Positions 34,781-48,430 of a stretch of DNA of 64,000 bases are shown here, piece by piece; the stretch's first letter is position 1; each line of letters opens with the position of its first letter. Source of the stretch: Prosopocoilus inquinatus (lineage: Eukaryota > Arthropoda > Insecta > Coleoptera > Lucanidae); contig CM069871.1 in the NCBI GenBank assembly GCA_036172665.1, positions 1,860,001 to 1,924,000 of the forward strand, in the 5' to 3' direction. Made by a program: the position numbers and the translations under genes. Below the pieces are notes generated by a model. It had not been told where the DNA came from. It worked only from the letters and a program-made list of their open reading frames with translations, and ran no database searches.

Positions 34781-36266
34781 ATTCTAAGGAGGAAGTCATC
34801 TTCTTCTTTTTCCTCGTCCATCTAAATTAGGGTTCTAAGGAGGAAGTCTCCTTCTTCTTCCACCGAAATTAGGATTCTAAAGAGAAAATCTTCTTCTTCT
34901 CCATCCATCTGAATTAGGGCTCTAAGGAGAAAATCTGCTTCTTCTTTTCTTCTTCCACCTAAATTAAGATTCTAAAGAGGAAGTCTTCTTTTTCTTCTTC
35001 CACCTCCTCTGGTACGTTAGTAAACTTGCTGCTCTTTCTTTCGTCACTTTTTCCTCCTATTCTCATCTTAGGTATAACCGTTCTGGAAGGATTATACTCG
35101 TCTCCTTATAGTCTTCATTTACTCAAAGCCGTCTTCAACTATTTTACCTTTTACCTGTTCTGAACGATATGCTTCGCCGATCATGCGTTGCCTTATCCAA
35201 AAGTCGTCTTCATTATTCATCGTTATCCTTTGTCTACCTTTCTGAAAACGTGTATGGATTTATGGAGGACGTCCTCTCCTAATTCTCTCATAGCCCTTGG
35301 TTCTCTGCTGGAGGTAAGTCTTTCCTTATCTTGTGCCTCGTCGATGATCCAGTGTTGTCGACAGTCCCTAAATCTCTTGTGCTTCTTTAACCGTTCTGGA
35401 GTCTCCATAAAGTCTTCATTTAACTATTTTACCTTCTCTGGAGGAAAATCACTAGGTCTCTTGTGATTCGTCGATCATCCGTTGCTTTTTACAAAAGCTG
35501 TCTTTATTCTTCATCATCGTCTTTCGCCCAACACTTTATCTTTTCTGAGAATTTGTATACGGATTTATGGAGGACACCTTCTCCTAATTCTTTCTCAATC
35601 CCCCGGATTCTCTTCTGAAGATAGGTCTTTCTTTTTCTTGTGCCTTGTCGATAATATTGTCTTATCCAAAAACCATGCCTTCTTCTTCGCCCGCTTTGTC
35701 TTTTTTGGCAAGTTGTACGGATTTATGGCGGAAACCTTCTCCTTCTTCTTCTTCTTCTTTTTCTTCCTCAACTCCTGGCTGTCATCTACGGATAGGTTTT
35801 TTTATTCTTGTGCCTCATCGATGATCCTGTGTCGTCTTATCCAAAAGCCTTCTTCATCCTTCACCCTTCCTCATCGTCTACTTTTTCTTTTCTGGAAATA
35901 TGTGTGAATTTATGGACGATACCATCTCCTCCACCCCTCCTCAGTCCCGGCCCTCTTTTTTGGAGGCAGGTCTTTCTCTTTCTTGAGGCTCGCCGATCCT
36001 GTGTTGTCTTATCCAAACCATTTTCATCCGTTTAACTTGAAGGCTTCCGCCGCCGTTGTTCATGGTTAAGTTCTTGGCTTCTGATTGGAACCTCGTGTCT
36101 ATTGGCAGTAGAAGAAATCCGAGATATACTTCTTCTAACCCGAAGTCAAGAATTCAACCACCATTTTCATCCTTCATCATCATTAATGCCTTCTTCTTTA
36201 GCCACTTCGTCTTTTCTGGCAATTTGTACGGATTTCTAGCGAACACCTTCTCTTTCTCCTTCTTCT

Positions 36267-36301
<35 letters not shown>

Positions 36302-36725
36302 TTCTTCCTCAACCCCTGGCTCTCTTCCAGAAATATGATTTTATTTTTTTTGTGCTTTATCGATGAGGATCATCGTCGCCTTAACCAAAAACCTTCGTCT
36401 TTCAGCATTCTCTTCTACCACTTTCTCTTTTCTCGAAATTTGTACGGATTTATTGAGTATGCCATCTCCTTCTCGCCTTCTTTCTCAGGCCCTGGCTCTC
36501 CCCTGGAGGCAGGTCTTTCTTTTTCTTGAGTCTCGTCGATCCTGTGTTGCTTTATCAAAAAACCATCTTCATCCTTCATCATCATCACCATCGACGCCTT
36601 CTCCTTCTTCCTCGCGCACTTTCTTTGCCTTTTCCGGTGGACATTATGAAGGATGTCTTCTTCATTTTCCTCGGCCGTTTGCTTCCTTCCCAGCTCATTC
36701 TTTTTCCATCTTGCACCGCATTTTT
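34781..36725 (+). repeat. pyrimidine-rich degenerate tandem repeats
   Basis: 34781-35010 holds about five ~60 bp units around ATTAGG(G/A)TTCTAA(G/A)GAG plus CTTCTTCTTCC. 35040-36725 repeats a block of CGGATTTATGG, CCTTCTCC, AGGTCTTTCTTTTTCTTG and CGTCGATGATCC with irregular ~170-370 bp spacing. Frames of up to 157 codons are rich in Ser, Phe and Leu and show no domain. Confidence 0.75.
36248..36312. repeat. (CTT)n microsatellite
   Basis: A nearly uninterrupted CTT triplet tract within the pyrimidine-rich block. Confidence 0.95.
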
Positions 36726-37034
36726 CTAAAACTGTCCGTTACTTTTGACCATTTACGTTTTCGCGACTTGAACCTTTTCCGTTGACTGCTTTTAACTTTA
36801 CAAAACGCAGCATAAAACGAAAATTTAAGCAGAAGCATTCAAGAGAAAAACAGAAACTTCTTGCTCACATAAAAATCGACGCGCGGTAAACTTTTCGTAG
36901 CCGCAAAAAAATAAACACGCGGACTTTTCGCTTAATTAATTACGGCGGACCAGTAACAGTTTTGCGACACTTTTTTTTTTTTTGGCCGGTGTTTACCTGC
37001 CAATTATCGGCGTTTATTTTAAAAATCTCTGTGT

Positions 37035-37066
<32 letters not shown>

Positions 37067-37619
37067 CCGAGAGCGTCGTTAACCGAGTGACAAAACTGTT
37101 TGAACAGATTCGGCATAAACTATTAGCAGAATGCAAACGAAACAGATTTTAGGTACTTTTTTATCTCGTGTGTGATAAACATCACAGGCAACGGATGAGT
37201 AATTTAAGCGAGGCAGTTAAAAAATGTTACCGAATGCGCCATAAAATAATTTCATGTCTCCATTTTCCATGTAAAACGTGGCGGAATCATTTCGTCGTTC
37301 ATCGTTCGAGCTTCCTTTTATTATACCTTTTCTAGACCTTCAACATTTCACATCTCTTTGATTTTCTGAAATTTTTGGTGAATACTGGACCTGCCTCGCT
37401 TTGAGGAGAACGTAGCTTACGATTCCTACCGACTGCGCCACGTTATGTTGGTATATTTTGTTTTAAATGTACACATGGCTGTCGTATAAGAAACATCATA
37501 CCTCGCCTTTTACTTTTATTTCAATACGTAAATACAGACTAAAGTATAGATAGATATTTCTTATAATGTGTTTAACAATGTGTATGAGAAGTATTAAAAT
37601 ATGGTGTAACCGTAAGCCT
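36726..37619. other. single-copy sequence with a (CA)n tract
   Basis: Unique sequence. A CA dinucleotide run lies at about 37034-37063. No gene seen. Confidence 0.6.
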
Positions 37620-39119
37620 AATGAAAAAACAGTCAAATTGTGATCGAAAAGTGTACGAACGATTAAATAGTGCTCAAAAAATATCAATGAATGACAAATA
37701 ATGAAAATAATGATTCAATAGTGACAAAAAAGTCAAACAGTGCTTGAAAAATGATACGCTATGATGATCCAAAAATACTGTGATATATTAAATTAAGTAA
37801 TGTGAAGCAATAAATGCTAATTAACTAAAGAAGTTAATCAGCGCGAGTAAGCAGAAAGTTAAATGAAGGCTTAGTAAAGTGACGTGAAACTCAATCAGTG
37901 AGTGTAAGTCAAGCCTAATCATCAAACAGTGCGGAAAGTAAAGCGGACGATCAAATAGTGAACAGAAAGTGACGTGAACGGTCAAAGACTGAACGCAAAG
38001 CGACGTGAATGATCAACTAGTGAAGTGTTTCTTAAACGATTAAAAAGTGATAAGTAAGATCAAATAGTTGTGAACAAAAAGTAAGCAGCGATTAATTAAG
38101 TAAAGATCGGAGAGTGATAAGTAAGATCAAACAGTGACCGAAAAGTGTACGAGCGATTAACTAGTGATCGGAAAAGTGATATAAATGACAAATAGCCATC
38201 AGAAAGTAAGTAGCGATTAAATAATGATCAGATAGTGAAAAGTAAGTGACCAGAAAGTGTACGAGTGATTAACTAGTGATCGGTAAAGTGGTGTAAATGA
38301 CAACTAGTGATCAGAAGGCAGGGAGCGATTAAATAATGAACAGTAATAAGTAAGTAAGATCAAATAGTGACCGAAAAGTATATGAAAGATTAACTAATGA
38401 CTGGTAAAGTGACATATCTGACAAATAGCGATCAGAAAGCGAGGACCGATTAAATAATGTGATGAGTAAAATCAAATAGTGACCGAAAAGTGAAAAGTGA
38501 ACGATTAACTAATAACTGGTAAAGTGACATAAATGACAAATTAGTGAAAGTGAATAAGATCCGTGCGGATAGTGAACAGAAAGTGACGTACGTGAAAGAT
38601 CAAAGGCTGAACGCAAGCAACGTGAATGATCAAATAGTGACAGAATATTGACACGTAAGATCAAGTAGTGTTCAGAAAGGAGCTATAAATAGCAACAATG
38701 CAATTAATTAATCAATTAATCAGAGAGTAAGCGGAGAGTTAAATGCAATACTTATCGAAAAGTGATGTGAAACTGAAATTCGAATGATCAGGGCGAAGCG
38801 ACGTGAATGACCAAATAGTGTAAGATCAGACAGTATTCAGAAAGAAAGGACCGATAAAATGGGGATGATAGAGATGTACGATTAATTAAAGTGATCGAAA
38901 CTGTGAAATGAATGGTAAACAGTGAGAGTAAATGACGGAAATGCTGATTAGGTAGGTAAATTAATCAAAAAGTGAGCTGAACGTAAAATGAACTGCCAAA
39001 TACTTATCGAAAAGTGAGGTGAAACTTGAAGGAAAGTCAAATTCAATCATCAAAAAGTACTAAAGTTAAAGTCGACCGTCAGAACGTGACGGTGACGTAA
39101 ACGATCAAAGAATGAACAC
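37620..39119 (+). repeat. GTGATC minisatellite, degenerate part
   Basis: Short boxes of the form AGTGATCRRAAAGT, GATTAA(A/C)TAGTGA and AAGTGACGTGAA recur every ~20-40 bp in no fixed longer order. The plus strand is purine-rich. Confidence 0.85.
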
Positions 39120-42100
39120 AAAGCGACGTGAATAAATGAATAATCAAATAGTGATGGCCAAAGTGATGTGTAAGATCAAGCAGCGATCAAAAAGCTAGAA
39201 ACGATTAAATTGAGATCGGAAAGTGATCAACAAGTGTATGAACAAATAATCAACGATCGGAAATTATGCGAACAAATAACTAGTGATCGAAAAAGCATTT
39301 GAATGACGAATAGTAAGAGTAAATGGCACGAACGATGGCTAAATAAAGATATTAAACAGAGAGTAAGCAAAAAGGGAAATAAACTGCCAAGTAGTGAACA
39401 GAAAGTGACATGGACGATCAAATGCTGAACAGAAAGTGAAGTGAATGATCACAAAGTCACAGCACAGCGACGTGTAAGATCAAGCAGTGATCAAAAAGCA
39501 AGAAACGATTAAATAGAGATCGGAAAGTGATCAAAAAGTGTATGAACAAATAACCAGCGATTGAAAATTGTATGAACAAATAACTAGTGATCGAAAAAGC
39601 ACTTGAATGACGAATAGTAAGAGTAAATGGCACGAATGATGGCTAAATAAAGAAATTAATCAGAGAGTTAGCGAAAAGTGAAATGAACTGCCAAGTAGTG
39701 AACAGAAAGTGACACGAACGATCAAATGCTGAACGGAAAGTGAAGTGAATGATCAAATAGTCATCGCACAGTGACGCGTAAGCCCAATCAGTGATCAAAA
39801 AGCAAGAAACGATTAAATTGAGATCGGAAAGTGATCAAAAAGTGTATGAACAAATAATCAGCGATTGAAAATTGTATGAACAAATAACTAGTGATCGAAA
39901 AAGCATTTGAATGACGAATAGTAAGAGTAAATGGCACGAACGATGGCTAAATAAAGATATTAAACAGAGAGTAAGCAAAAAGGGAAATAAACTGCCAAGT
40001 AGTGAACAGAAAGTGACATGGACGATCAAATGCTGAACAGAAAGTGAAGTGAATGATCACAAAGTCACAGCACAGCGACGTGTAAGATCAAGCAGTGATC
40101 AAAAAGCAAGAAACGATTAAATAGAGATCGGAAAGTGATCAAAAAGTGTATGAACAAATAACCAGCGATTGAAAATTGTATGAACAAATAACTAGTGATC
40201 GAAAAAGCACTTGAATGACGAATAGTAAGAGTAAATGGCACGAATGATGGCTAAATAAAGAAATTAATCAGAGAGTTAGCGAAAAGTGAAATGAACTGCC
40301 AAGTAGTGAACAGAAAGTGACACGAACGATCAAATGCTGAACGGAAAGTGAAGTGAATGATCAAATAGTCATCGCACAGTGACGCGTAAGCCCAATCAGT
40401 GATCAAAAAGCAAGAAACGATTAAATTGAGATCGGAAAGTGATCAAAAAGTGTATGAACAAATAATCAGCGAGCGAAAATTATGTGAACAAATAATTAGT
40501 GATCGAAAGAGCATTTAAATGACGAATAGTGAGAGTGAATGACACGAATGTTGGCTAAATAAAGAAATTAATGAGAGAGTAAGCGAAAAGTGAAATGAAC
40601 TGCCAAGTAGTGAACAGAAAGTGACACGAACGATCAAATGCTGAACGGAAAGTGAAGTGAATGATCAAATAGTCACAGCACAGTGACGCGTAAGCCCAAG
40701 CAGTGATCAAAAAACAAGGAACGATTAAATAGAGATCGGAAAGTGATCAAAAAGTGTATGAACAAATAACCAGCGATTGAAAATTGTATGAACAAATAAC
40801 TAGTGATCGAAAAAGCACTTGAATGACGAATAGTAAGAGTAAATGACACGAATGATGGCTAAATAAAGAAATTAATCAGAGAGTAAGCGAAAAGTGAAAT
40901 GAATTGCCAAGTAGTGAACAGAAAGTGACATGGACGATCAAATGCTGAACAGAAAGTGAAGTGAATGATCACAAAGTCACAGCACAGCGACGTGTAAGAT
41001 CAAGCAGTGATCAAAAAGCAAGAAACGATTAAATAGAGATCGGAAAGTGATCAAAAAGTGTATGAACAAATAACCAGCGATTGAAAATTGTATGAACAAA
41101 TAACTAGTGATCGAAAAAGCACTTGAATGACGAATAGTGAGAGTGAATGACACGAATGTTGGCTAAATAAAGAAATTAATCAGAGAGTAAGCGAAAAGTG
41201 AAATGATCTGCCAAGTAGTGAACAGAAAGTGACTTGAACGATCAAATGCTGAACGGAAAGTGAAGTGAATGATCAAATAGTCACAGCACAGTGACGCGTA
41301 AGCCAAAGCAGTGATCAAAAAACAAGGAACGATTAAATAGAGATCGGAAAGTGATCAAAAAGTGTATGAACAAATAATCAGCGAGCGAAAATTATGTGAA
41401 CAAATAATTAGTGATCGAAAGAGCATTTAAATGACGAATAGTGAGAGTGAATGACACGAATGTTGGCTAAATAAAGAAATTAATCAGAGAGTAAGCGAAA
41501 AGTGAAATGAACTGCCAAGTAGTGAACAGAAAGTGACAGTTACGATCAAGTGCTGAACGGAAAGTGAAGTGAATGATTAAATAGTCATCGCACAGTGACG
41601 CGTAAGCCCAATCAGTGATCAAAAAGCAAGAAACGATTAAATTGAGATCGGAAAGTGATCAAAAAGTGTATGAACAAATAATCAGCGATCGAAAATTATG
41701 CGAACAAATAACTAGTGATCGAAAGAGCATTTGAATGACGAATAGTGAGAGTGAATGACACGAATGTTGGCTAAATAAAGAAATTAATCAGAGAGTAAGC
41801 GAAAAGTGAAATGATCTGCCAAGTAGTGAACAGAAAGTGACTTGAACGATCAAATTCTGAACGGAAAATGAAGTGAATGATCAAATAGTCACAGCACAAC
41901 GACGTCTAAGATCAAGCAGTGATCAAAAAGCAAGAAACGATTAATTAGAGATCGGAAAGTGATCAAAAAGTGTATGAACAAATAACCAGCGATTGAAAAT
42001 TGTATGAACAAATAACTAGTGATCGAAAAAGCACTTGAATGACGAATAGTAAGAGTAAATGGCACGAATGATGGCTAAATAAAGAAATTAATCAGAGAGT

Positions 42101-42960
42101 AAGCGAAAAGTGAAATGAACTGCCAAGTAGTGAACAGAAAGTGACAGTTACGATCAAGTGCTGAACGGAAAGTGAAGTGAATGATCAAATAGTCATCGCA
42201 CAGTGACGCGTAAGCCCAATCAGTGATCAAAAAGCAAGAAACGATTAAATTGAGATCGGAAAGTGATCAAAAAGTGTATGAACAAATAATCAGCGAGCGA
42301 AAATTATGTGAACAAATAATTAGTGATCGAAAGAGCATTTAAATGACGAATAGTGAGAGTGAATGACACGAATGTTGGCTAAATAAAGAAATTAATCAGA
42401 GAGTAAGCGAAAAGTGAAATGATTTGCCAAGTAGTGAACAGAAAGTGACTTGAACGATCAAATTCTGAACGGAAAGTGAAGTGAATGATCAAATAGTCAC
42501 AGCACAGCGACGTGTAAGATCAAGCAGCGATCAAAAAGCAAGAAACGATTAAATAGAGATTGGAAAGTGATCAAAAAGTGTATGAACAAATAACCAGCGA
42601 ACGAAAATTATCTGAACAAATAACTAGTGATTGAAAATGACGAATACTGAGAATAAATGGCACGAACGCTGAGTAAATAAGGAAGTTAATCAGAGAGTAA
42701 GCGAAAAGTGAAATGAACTGCCAAGTATTTATCGCAAAAGTAAAGTAGATCGTTAGATAGTGAACAGAAAGTGACGTGAACGATCAAAGATCAAACGGAA
42801 AGTGAAGTGATTGATCAAACAGTGACTGCACCGTAACGAGAATGATCAAATATTGACAGCAAAATGACGTGAATGATTAAATACTGACAGCACAGTGACG
42901 TATAAGACCAAGTAGTGATGTGATCAGAAAGTGATAAGTAAAGTTAAAATGAATGGCAAA
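39120..42960 (+). repeat. GTGATC minisatellite, 304 bp higher-order array (~12 copies)
   Basis: CTGCCAAGTAGTGAACAG or a close variant recurs at about 39384, 39688, 39992, 40296, 40600 and so on to ~42718, at 304 bp steps. Alternating variants (GGGAAATAAACTG versus GTGAAATGAACTG) make a 608 bp dimer; 39227-39834 and 39835-40442 look virtually identical by eye. Stop codons are dense, so coding is excluded. The final ~240 bp are degenerate again. Confidence 0.95.
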
Positions 42961-44860
42961 GAGGGATAGTTTGAGGAATTGTAATATGGGAGGGGGGCTC
43001 TAATTACTACAATCATTTTTCTTTAACTTTCTGTGATCAAAGATGAACTTTTCGTTTTAGAATCAGCCTGTATCTCGGTTCGGAATTGTTTCCGACGAGC
43101 GATTAAAGCTCCCTCCCGTTGTCGTCGTCGTCCCGCAGTTTAAAAATCAACTTTTCGCCGTCATCCTGTTTAATACGCCAACTTGAATTAACAATGATTT
43201 GCTTTCACGGCGAGCGACGTTATTAACGTCGAGCTAAACTACGGTCTCACGTCATTAATAACGCTCGAGTTGTTTTGTGAAACAAGAAAATTGATTCGAT
43301 CTGATGGGATGTTTTAATAACTAAATCAAGTCAACTTCAGGGTGGCCTCATTATTTCTCCTCATCCTCATCATCCACCCTATCCGCCTCCTCCCACCCCC
43401 GCTCGTCGAAATCTGTCCCGCAGTTTCCAACTCATCGAACTGCGAAACTAATCAATTAAAAGTGCACGGACCGACGACGGACGCTAGGTAGGTAAAGTAA
43501 GTAGTCTCCATTTTGCAACTGACACGTCTCGAATGAATGAATAATTTATTTAGGTTTGTAGAGGAGAATGCAATTATTTAAAGTGCATGGCATTTCTTTG
43601 AAAAAAGAGTTGAAAACCATTTTTTTTCTGTGTGACGTTCATTTACGTACCTAAAGCTAAGCTTAAGCTTAAGATTTACACAAAATAAAATTACAAGTTG
43701 CTATCACCTGAATGAATTTACTTTATCTCCTGAATAATTAACGCAAAACGGTTACTGAAGAAGACAATCAGCTGTTCTGAGCTAGTTCTCTGAGGTAGAC
43801 GAGATCAATGCCGTCAGGAGGAGTGACCCTGGCTGATATCTACACCGCTGCGGAACCGTCCTCCAAGGATCGCGGCGTGCCGCCAAAATTTCGAAAAATT
43901 TCCAGAAGAATAATTCACTTTTGCATCCAAAAATAATTGTTCGTCGCAACAAAACCTCATATCGTACTTAAAAAGTATATTAAAACAAAAAATAAACAAT
44001 ACGACAGTATAAAATCCAACGTCACCAAAAACCTGACTCTAACAAATCACACGTTCGTACGCGGCGTTGAAAATAAGTGACTTAATCTCTTAAATAAAGT
44101 TCAATAACAGTCAGTATTAATCTTCATAAAATGTGAACCGGTACTCCATCAGACTTAAATATAACGCAGCTTAATTTATTCGAGATGACATTAAACTATT
44201 TAAATGCACACGTAAGTGTCGGTATATCTGCGTTATATACAAACATGCATTAAATGTCGATGGTTGCCAACTGCCGGACGTCCGCGTATTCCTGTCCTCA
44301 CGTACATTCGACCTTCGTTGCACCTGATTCGCGTTCGGGATACGATAAGCGATGGAGTAATACCGGCGAAACATAACAGAGCCAGAAGAAAAGCGCAAAA
44401 CGAGAAAGCGGAAACGACAAGCGGATTCCTCTTTTGAAATAAAGAAATCGTATAAAACCAAAATGGAGTGTAGTTTCTCAATTGCCTTTCAATTCACCGG
44501 GAAAAGAACGGGTTGGCTGCTTGGTAAAATTTATTTACAGCAAAAGTCAGCAGATTTACAAGGCACAAAAAATTCCAGTAAACACTGCAGTTAATTAGAG
44601 TCTCGCATAAAATTAGCAAGGAATCCCAGTACACGTTAACAGGTTTGTATCTCGTAACGACGAAATGCAAAAAAGTAAAACGCTGGAAGAGGACTTGTGA
44701 GCGAGTCAAGATGGTTAGCCAATTAGAATTCAGATATGGGTCACGTGATCTCTAGAACCTAATAGAAGCTGTGACATCAAGATGCCTAAACGGAAACGGC
44801 AGTGTGGCCAACTGACTACCACTGTGTCGTTCCACATGTGAATTTTTTAAAAAGAACCGG
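42961..44860. other. single-copy non-coding sequence
   Basis: Mostly unique sequence, with a few GC-richer patches (43060-43170, 43370-43440, 44270-44360). Short frames overlap on both strands at 44216-44481 without recognisable content. No gene called. Confidence 0.5.
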
Positions 44861-46870
44861 GGAATTAAACTGTAACTAAGTATCCCACAGATGAATTTTA
44901 AAAACTAATCGGGGAATTAAACTGTAACAAAATACCCCCCACATGAATTAAAAAAAAATAACCGGAGAATTAAACTGTAACAAAGTATCCCACACATGAA
45001 TTTTAAGAACGGACTGGGGAATTAAACTGTAACAAAGTATCCCACACATGAATTTTAAAAACGAATCGGAGAATTAAACTGTAACAACTTATCCCACATA
45101 TGAATTTAAAAAACAGAACCGGGAAATTAAACTGTAACTAAAACTGTGAGTTTTTTTTAAAAGAACCGGGAAATTAAACTGTAACAAAGTATCCCACAGA
45201 TGAATTTTAAAAACGAATCGGCGAATTAAACTGTAACAAAGTACCACACACATGAATTTTAAAAATGAATCAGGGAATTAATCTGTAACAAAGTATCCCA
45301 TACATGAATTTTAAAAAAAGAACCAGGAAATTAAATTGTAACAAAGTATCCCACATATGAATTAAAAAAAAGAACCGGAGAATTACACTGTAACTAAAAC
45401 TGTAAGTTTTTTAAAAAAAACCGGGGAATTAAACTGTAACTAAAACTGTGAGTTTGTTTTAGAAGAACCGGGGAATTAAACTGTAACAAAGTATCCCACA
45501 CATGAATTTTAAGAACGAATCGGGGAATTAAACTGTAACAAAGTATCCCATACATGAATTTTAAAAAAGAACCAGGAAATTAAATTGTAACAAAGTATCC
45601 CACATATGAATTAAAAAAAAGAACCGGAGAATTAAACTGTAACTAAAACTGTAAGTTTAAAAAAAAAAACCGGGGAATTAAACTGTAACTAAAACTGTGA
45701 GTTTTTTTTAAAAGAACCGGGGAATTAAACTGTAACAAAGTATCCCACACATGAATTTTAAAAACGAATCGGGGAATTAAACTGTAACAAAGTATCCCAC
45801 ACATATATTTTAAGAACGAATCGGGGAATTAAACTGTAACAAAGTATCCCATACATGAATTTTAAAAAAGAACCAGGAAATTAAATTGTAATAAAGTATC
45901 CCACATATGAATTAAAAAAAAGAACCGGAGAATTAAACTGTAACTAAAACTGTAAGTTTTAAAAAAAAAAAACGGGGAATTAAACTGTAACTAAAACTGT
46001 GAGTTTTTTTTAAAAGAACCGGGGAATTAAACTGTAACAAAGTATCCCACACATGAATTTTAAAAACGAATCGGGGAATTAAACTGTAACAAAGTATCCC
46101 ACACATGAATTTTAAGAACGAATCGGGGAATTAAACTGTAACAAAGTATCCCATACATGAATTTTAAAAAAGAACCAGGAAACTAAACTGTAACAAAGTA
46201 TTCCACACATGAATTAAAAAAAAGAACCGGGGAATTAAACTGTAACTGAAACTGTGAGCTTAAAAAAAACCGGGGAATTAAACTGTAACAAAGTATCCTA
46301 CAGATGAATTTTAAAAACGAATCGGGGAATTAAACTGTAACAAAGTATCCCACACATGAATTTTAAAAACGAATCGGGGAATTAAACTGTAACAAAGTAT
46401 CCCATACATGAATTTTAAAAAAGAACCAGGAAACTAAACTGTAACAAAGTATTCCACACATGAATTAAAAAAAAGAACCGGGGAATTAAACTGTAACTGA
46501 AACTGTGAGCTTAAAAAAAAACCGGGGAATTAAACTGTAACAAAGTATCCTACAGATGAATTTTAAAAACGAATCGGGGAATTAAACTGTAACAAAGTAT
46601 CCTACAGATGAATTTTAAAAACGAATCGGGGAATTAAACTGTAACAAAGTATCCCACACATGAATTTTAAAAACGAATCGGGGAATTAAACTGTAACAAA
46701 GTATCCCATACATGAATTTTAAAAAAGAACCAGGAAACTAAACTGTAACAAAGTACCCCACACATGAATTTAAAAAAAATAACCAGAGAATTACACTATA
46801 ACAAAGTATCCCACACATGAATTTTAAAAAAGAACCGGGAAATTAAACTGTAACAAATTATCCCATACTC
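44861..46870 (+). repeat. ~52 bp minisatellite, about 38 copies, with a longer-period order
   Basis: Each unit contains GAATTAAACTGTAAC, then AAAGTATCCCACACATGAAT and a variable A-run with AACGAATCGGG or GAACCGGGG. A shorter variant with AAACTGTGAG recurs about every 250-300 bp (45144, 45445, 45694, 45993, 46250, 46503), giving a higher-order pattern. Confidence 0.95.
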
Positions 46871-47430
46871 GTCCTTTTATAAAACCGAACAGCAGAATTG
46901 TTTTTTTTTTTCTTCTTCCATTATTATATCGCATTGTTTAAATTCGAGAACTATATTTGGAAACATCAAACAAACAAACAAACGAAAAAAAAAACCGCAG
47001 CGTTTCGAAATATTCACGCATTCAACTCGCGGCCGCAACTAACAAACAAACAAACAAGCAAAAAAAAATCAAATCAAATGAACGATTTTCCTTGAAATTG
47101 AATTTTTAAATTATCTCGGCCGCCACCAATTAGCGTGAATATCCGCGATACAATGGCACGGAATTATATTTAGCGCAAAAGAAAATCAATAAACAAAATC
47201 AGGTACGCGTACGTACGTATTCCTGCACTCCAAATCGCGCGTTTCGATTCACCGAATGCTTTCATCGCTGAATTATTCAGTTTTAATTTAGGCTCAGCGA
47301 ACTGTACGTGCGTGCATGGTACACTGGGTCCTAAAATTTTACCGATGAGCAAATTTGTAGGTACTCAACTCAACAGAATTTGTTATTTTTATAATACTTT
47401 CATACCCTTCTTTAATCACAAAATGTTTTG
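46871..47430. other. single-copy sequence with two (CAAA)n tracts
   Basis: CAAA tracts lie at 46968-46984 and 47040-47060. Otherwise unique. No gene seen. Confidence 0.5.
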
Positions 47431-48430
47431 CTTTTCATCTTTCACAATCCTCTGTGTTTTGCTGCAATGCAATTATTCTATTATTAGACACGCCCACAAT
47501 GTAAAGAGTGACCAATCGAATGCTGCAACGGTCTTTTCCACGCCTTCAATTTAAAGAGTGACCAATCGAATGCTGCAACGGTCTTTTCCACGCCCCCAAC
47601 TTACGCCCTCAATTTTGCTTTTCATCTTTCACAATCCTTTCTGTTTCGCTGCAATGCAATTATTCTAGACACGCCCATAATGTAAAGAGTGACCAATCGA
47701 ATGCTGCAACGGTCTTTTCCACGCCTTTAATTTAAAGAGTGACCAATCGAATGCTGCAACGGTCTTTTCCACGCCCCCAACTTACGCCCTCAATTTTGCT
47801 TTTCATCTTTCACAATCCTTTCTGTTTTGCTGCAATGCAATTATTCTAGACACGCCCACAATGTAAAGAGTGACCAATCGAATGCTGCAACGGTCTTTTC
47901 CACGCCTTTAATTTAAAGAGTGACCAATCGAATGCTGCAACGGTCTTTTCCACGCCCCCAACTTACGCCCTCAATTTTGCTTTTCATCTTTCACAATCCT
48001 TTCTGTTTTGCTGCAATGCAATTATTCTAGACACGCCCACAATGTAAAGAGTGACCAATCGAATGCTGCAACGATCTTTCCCACGCTCTCAATTTAAAAA
48101 GTGACCAATCGAATGCTGCAACGGTCTTTTCCACGCCCCCAACTTACGCCCTCAATTTTGCTTTTCATCTTTCACAATCCTTTCTGTTTTGCTGCAATGC
48201 AATTATTCTAGACACGCCCACAATGTAAAGAGTGACCAATCGAATGCTGCAACGGTCTTTTCCATGCCCTCAATTTAAAGAGTGACCAATCGAATGCCGC
48301 AACGTTCTTTTCCACGCCCTCAATTTAAAGAGTGACCAATCGAATGCTGCAACGGTCTCTTCCACGCCCTCAATTTAAAGAGTGACCAATCGAATGCCGC
48401 AACGTTCTTTTCCACGCCCCCTAACTTAAA
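47431..48430 (+). repeat. 180 bp tandem repeat with paired GTGACCAATCG boxes
   Basis: TTTCACAATCC recurs about every 180 bp (47440, 47626, 47806, 47987, 48167). Each unit holds a 52 bp sub-unit twice, with AAAGAGTGACCAATCGAATG and CTGCAACGGTCTTTTCCACG. About a dozen GACCAATCG boxes result, each close to the NF-Y (CCAAT) consensus. Confidence 0.95.

Noticed and set aside
35482..36785. Frames of 140-157 codons in the pyrimidine-rich block
   Set aside because: Composition is low-complexity with overlapping frames and no conserved motif. The block is a degenerate tandem repeat.
43200..43270. Palindrome-like GACGTTATTAACGTC and nearby GCTCGAG
   Set aside because: Short and imperfect, easily produced by chance in this composition.
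44861..46870. CRISPR-like array (short repeats at regular spacing)
   Set aside because: The intervening sequence is itself repeated, not unique spacers, and the context is eukaryotic.
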